64,000 nucleotides of DNA from the NCBI GenBank assembly GCA_903789495.1, contig CAIFEQ010000003.1:59785-123784 (forward strand). Reading direction: 5' to 3'. A program made the position numbers and the translations under genes. Under the pieces are notes generated by a model. That model worked only from the letters and a program-made list of their open reading frames with translations, did no database searches and was not told the origin of the DNA. This stretch comes from an uncultured Erysipelotrichaceae bacterium. GTDB lineage: Bacteria; Bacillota_I; Bacilli_A; Erysipelotrichales; Erysipelotrichaceae. How positions within the stretch are numbered: position 1 is the first letter of the stretch; every line of letters begins with the position of its first letter. This document shows, piece after piece, positions 62,422 through 64,000 of the stretch.

Positions 62422-63079
62422 AGTTCCTCCTTTAATTATTCCAGTCTGATGATGTCTTGCAGAGATTCTGATTATTTTATATCCTGTATCGATTTTCAAA
62501 ACATTCCTTAAATTCATATTTATCGTCCCGCTGCACGCGGAATCCGAAGGACCCGGATTTCGGAAATGAAGCCCCGGAATCCGGACAGAAATCCGAGCGG
62601 ATGTACTGCCCTGCTCGATTCTTTTTCTGCAGTGCTTTCCGCAGCGGATCGGCGTTTGTACCGCAGAAAAAAACTGTTCTTCAATCCTTTCCGGCGCACG
62701 CCCGGTTCAGCATTTTCTGCCGTGATGCATGCCTCGTCATGCCTGCAGAGCAACGATCACTTTCCTCTCGGAAGGGCTTTCTGATCCGTGTTCTGGCAGC
62801 GCCGTTTTTTGGCTTTTTCAAGCCAAAGAAAGCCCGTCTGTCAGGATTGAAAAGGAGCAATCGGCAGCCGCCTGGCATTCAGCCGGCCGGTCTGCAGATC
62901 CCGCGGTTTACTGCATGTCTTTTCCTCCTCGGCAAGGCAGTGCAGGCAGCGGCAGTACGGCAGCCATTTGGGACAAACACTGTTGCTGTCAGAAGCTGCC
63001 TTACCGAACTGCCTGACGATACGGTATGATTAGGTCAGCTGGATGACGGCGCTGCTGACGCCGTAAGGAGATTCTGACT
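62422..63079. other. Intergenic region, no supported gene
   Basis: Divergent control region of 658 bp between the UlaG-like operon and a plus-strand hydrolase. Open frames on both strands lack ribosome sites and known domains. TTGGCTTTTTCAAGCCAA near 62808-62830 is a small hairpin of unclear role. Confidence 0.5.
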
Positions 63080-64000
63080 ATGGAAAATGTTCACATTGTC
63101 GACCAAAGTTTTCTTGCCGGAAAAGGCCTGTTTTATGTCGGCGGCGAATATGTTGAAAAAGACGGCAAGCATATCCGCTGTCATCAGATGTTCGTCGAAG
63201 TCTACGAGCCGAAAGAAATCCGCTGTCCCTATCCGGTCATCTTTCTGCATGGGGCCGGGCAGACCAATGTCTGCTGGCTCATGACACCGGATGGCAGAAT
63301 GGGCTGGTGCGACTACTTTCTGAAGAATGGTTTTGTCGTCTGTCTGGCCGAGCAGCCGGCCCGGGCAAGATCGGCTTATCATCCGTCTGTGGACGGTCCT
63401 TCCATTTACCATCCGGTCGAAGGACTGCAGGAACATTTCATGGACCAGAACGGCTTCTGGCCGCAGACCAAGCTGCATACGCAGTGGCCTGGCAGTGCAG
63501 AAGACTGGGAGGACGAGACATTCCGGCAGTTTGCCGACTCGCAGGTCGAATATCTGCCCTCCAACACCGACTCCCAGAGGCTCGTGCTTGAGGCCGGCGG
63601 GGAACTGCTGCAGAAGACCGGGCCGGCCATTCTGCTCACGCATTCTCAGGCCGGGCCGTTCGGCTGGCTCCTGGCCGACCGCTATCCGGAACTGGTGCGC
63701 GGCATCGCTGCGGTGGAACCGTCAGGTCCGCCATTCACCAGAGACCTGAAGGATGGCACCGCACATGACTATGGTCTGGCCGGTCTGCCCCTGCATTTTG
63801 AGCCGCCGGTGGATCAGCCGGAGGAAATCGAGACCACTTTCTGCAAGGCGCCGGATGCCCTGCACAATGACGGCTGGATCATGAAGGAACCGGCCAGACA
63901 GCTGCCGAATCTGAAGGGCATTCCCATCGTGATGCTGACAGGTGAAGCCTCTTATCATGCCGGCTATGACTATCTGCTGTCCACGGTGCTCAGCCAGGCG
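63080..64000 (+). CDS. Alpha/beta hydrolase, partial at the window edge
   Basis: 307 codons visible, running off the right edge. YPVIFLHGAGQTNVCWL is the oxyanion-hole strand, AILLTHSQAGPFGWLLADRYPELVRG the nucleophile elbow (Ser in THSQAG), and IPIVMLTGEASYH the acid-loop region; the catalytic His is probably beyond the edge. AAGGAG precedes the ATG. No signal peptide. Related to fungal-type and bacterial esterases of the AB-hydrolase_1 group; substrate unknown. Confidence 0.82.
   Translation, partial: MENVHIVDQSFLAGKGLFYVGGEYVEKDGKHIRCHQMFVEVYEPKEIRCPYPVIFLHGAGQTNVCWLMTPDGRMGWCDYFLKNGFVVCLAEQPARARSAYHPSVDGPSIYHPVEGLQEHFMDQNGFWPQTKLHTQWPGSAEDWEDETFRQFADSQVEYLPSNTDSQRLVLEAGGELLQKTGPAILLTHSQAGPFGWLLADRYPELVRGIAAVEPSGPPFTRDLKDGTAHDYGLAGLPLHFEPPVDQPEEIETTFCKAPDALHNDGWIMKEPARQLPNLKGIPIVMLTGEASYHAGYDYLLSTVLSQA

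Overview
The window reads as chromosomal DNA of a Gram-positive gut-type Firmicute (Bacillota). The basis is strong AAGGAGG-type ribosome sites, compact same-strand operons, short-linker lipoproteins and Firmicute-type regulators (YtrA-like GntR, mini-XRE, MocR). Protein style suggests an Erysipelotrichaceae-like lineage, but this is a guess made without a search. Most of the window is moderately GC-rich. Two blocks are visibly AT-richer: the CRISPR-Cas locus (about 10.5-18.9 kb) and a sugar-acid block (about 46.7-50.6 kb). tRNA, rRNA and origin features were not seen.

Layout: 0-2.3 kb, iron alcohol dehydrogenase with a divergent AraC regulator. 2.3-5.9 kb, an envelope lipid-carrier set: a DUF368 (PopT-type) undecaprenyl-phosphate translocase, an OmpR/histidine kinase pair and a PAP2 phosphatase. 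6.1-8.7 kb, a decayed IS21-like element. 8.76-18.4 kb, a complete type I-C CRISPR-Cas locus on the minus strand (cas3-5-8-7-4-1-2, then 27 repeats and 26 spacers) in which cas1 is broken by a frameshift and a stop. 18.9-24.7 kb, an exported DUF4832 protein, a TetR regulator, an alpha/beta hydrolase, a flavodoxin, an aldo/keto reductase and an SMP-30 type lactonase. 24.8-33.3 kb, a redox and esterase cluster with three more aldo/keto reductases, one carrying a secretion/lipoprotein-type N-terminus, divergent from a tannase-like lipoprotein. 34-36.2 kb, a GntR-ABC exporter operon. 36.5-42.3 kb, a patchwork of small regulators, including two membrane protein/mini-XRE pairs and two broken genes. 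42.7-46.5 kb, a transglutaminase-like protein, a second PAP2/NAGPA envelope operon and a zinc macrodomain hydrolase. 47-50.6 kb, two enolase-superfamily dehydratases and a LysR regulator, flanked by near-identical direct repeats of about 40 bp. 50.9-54.9 kb, a lipoprotein, a PhzF/MocR divergent pair and an AraC regulator. 55-62.4 kb, a second sugar-acid set: SLC13-like permease, galactonate-dehydratase-like enzyme, aconitase-family hydratase and UlaG-like hydrolase. The window ends inside an alpha/beta hydrolase gene.

The most interesting signals are these. (1) A shared direct repeat with 11-bp spacing lies upstream of both PAP2 genes and of the DUF368 gene, as if one response regulator controls undecaprenyl-phosphate recycling. 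(2) An aldo/keto reductase, normally cytosolic and NADPH-dependent, carries a lipoprotein-like export signal and sits opposite a secreted tannase-like esterase. (3) The AT-rich dehydratase block is flanked by direct repeats derived from a terminator. (4) Matching 18-bp palindromes lie in front of the membrane protein/mini-XRE pairs. (5) Inactivating lesions recur at cas1, istA, an XRE gene and a SUFU-domain gene, which means either active decay or base-level sequence errors.
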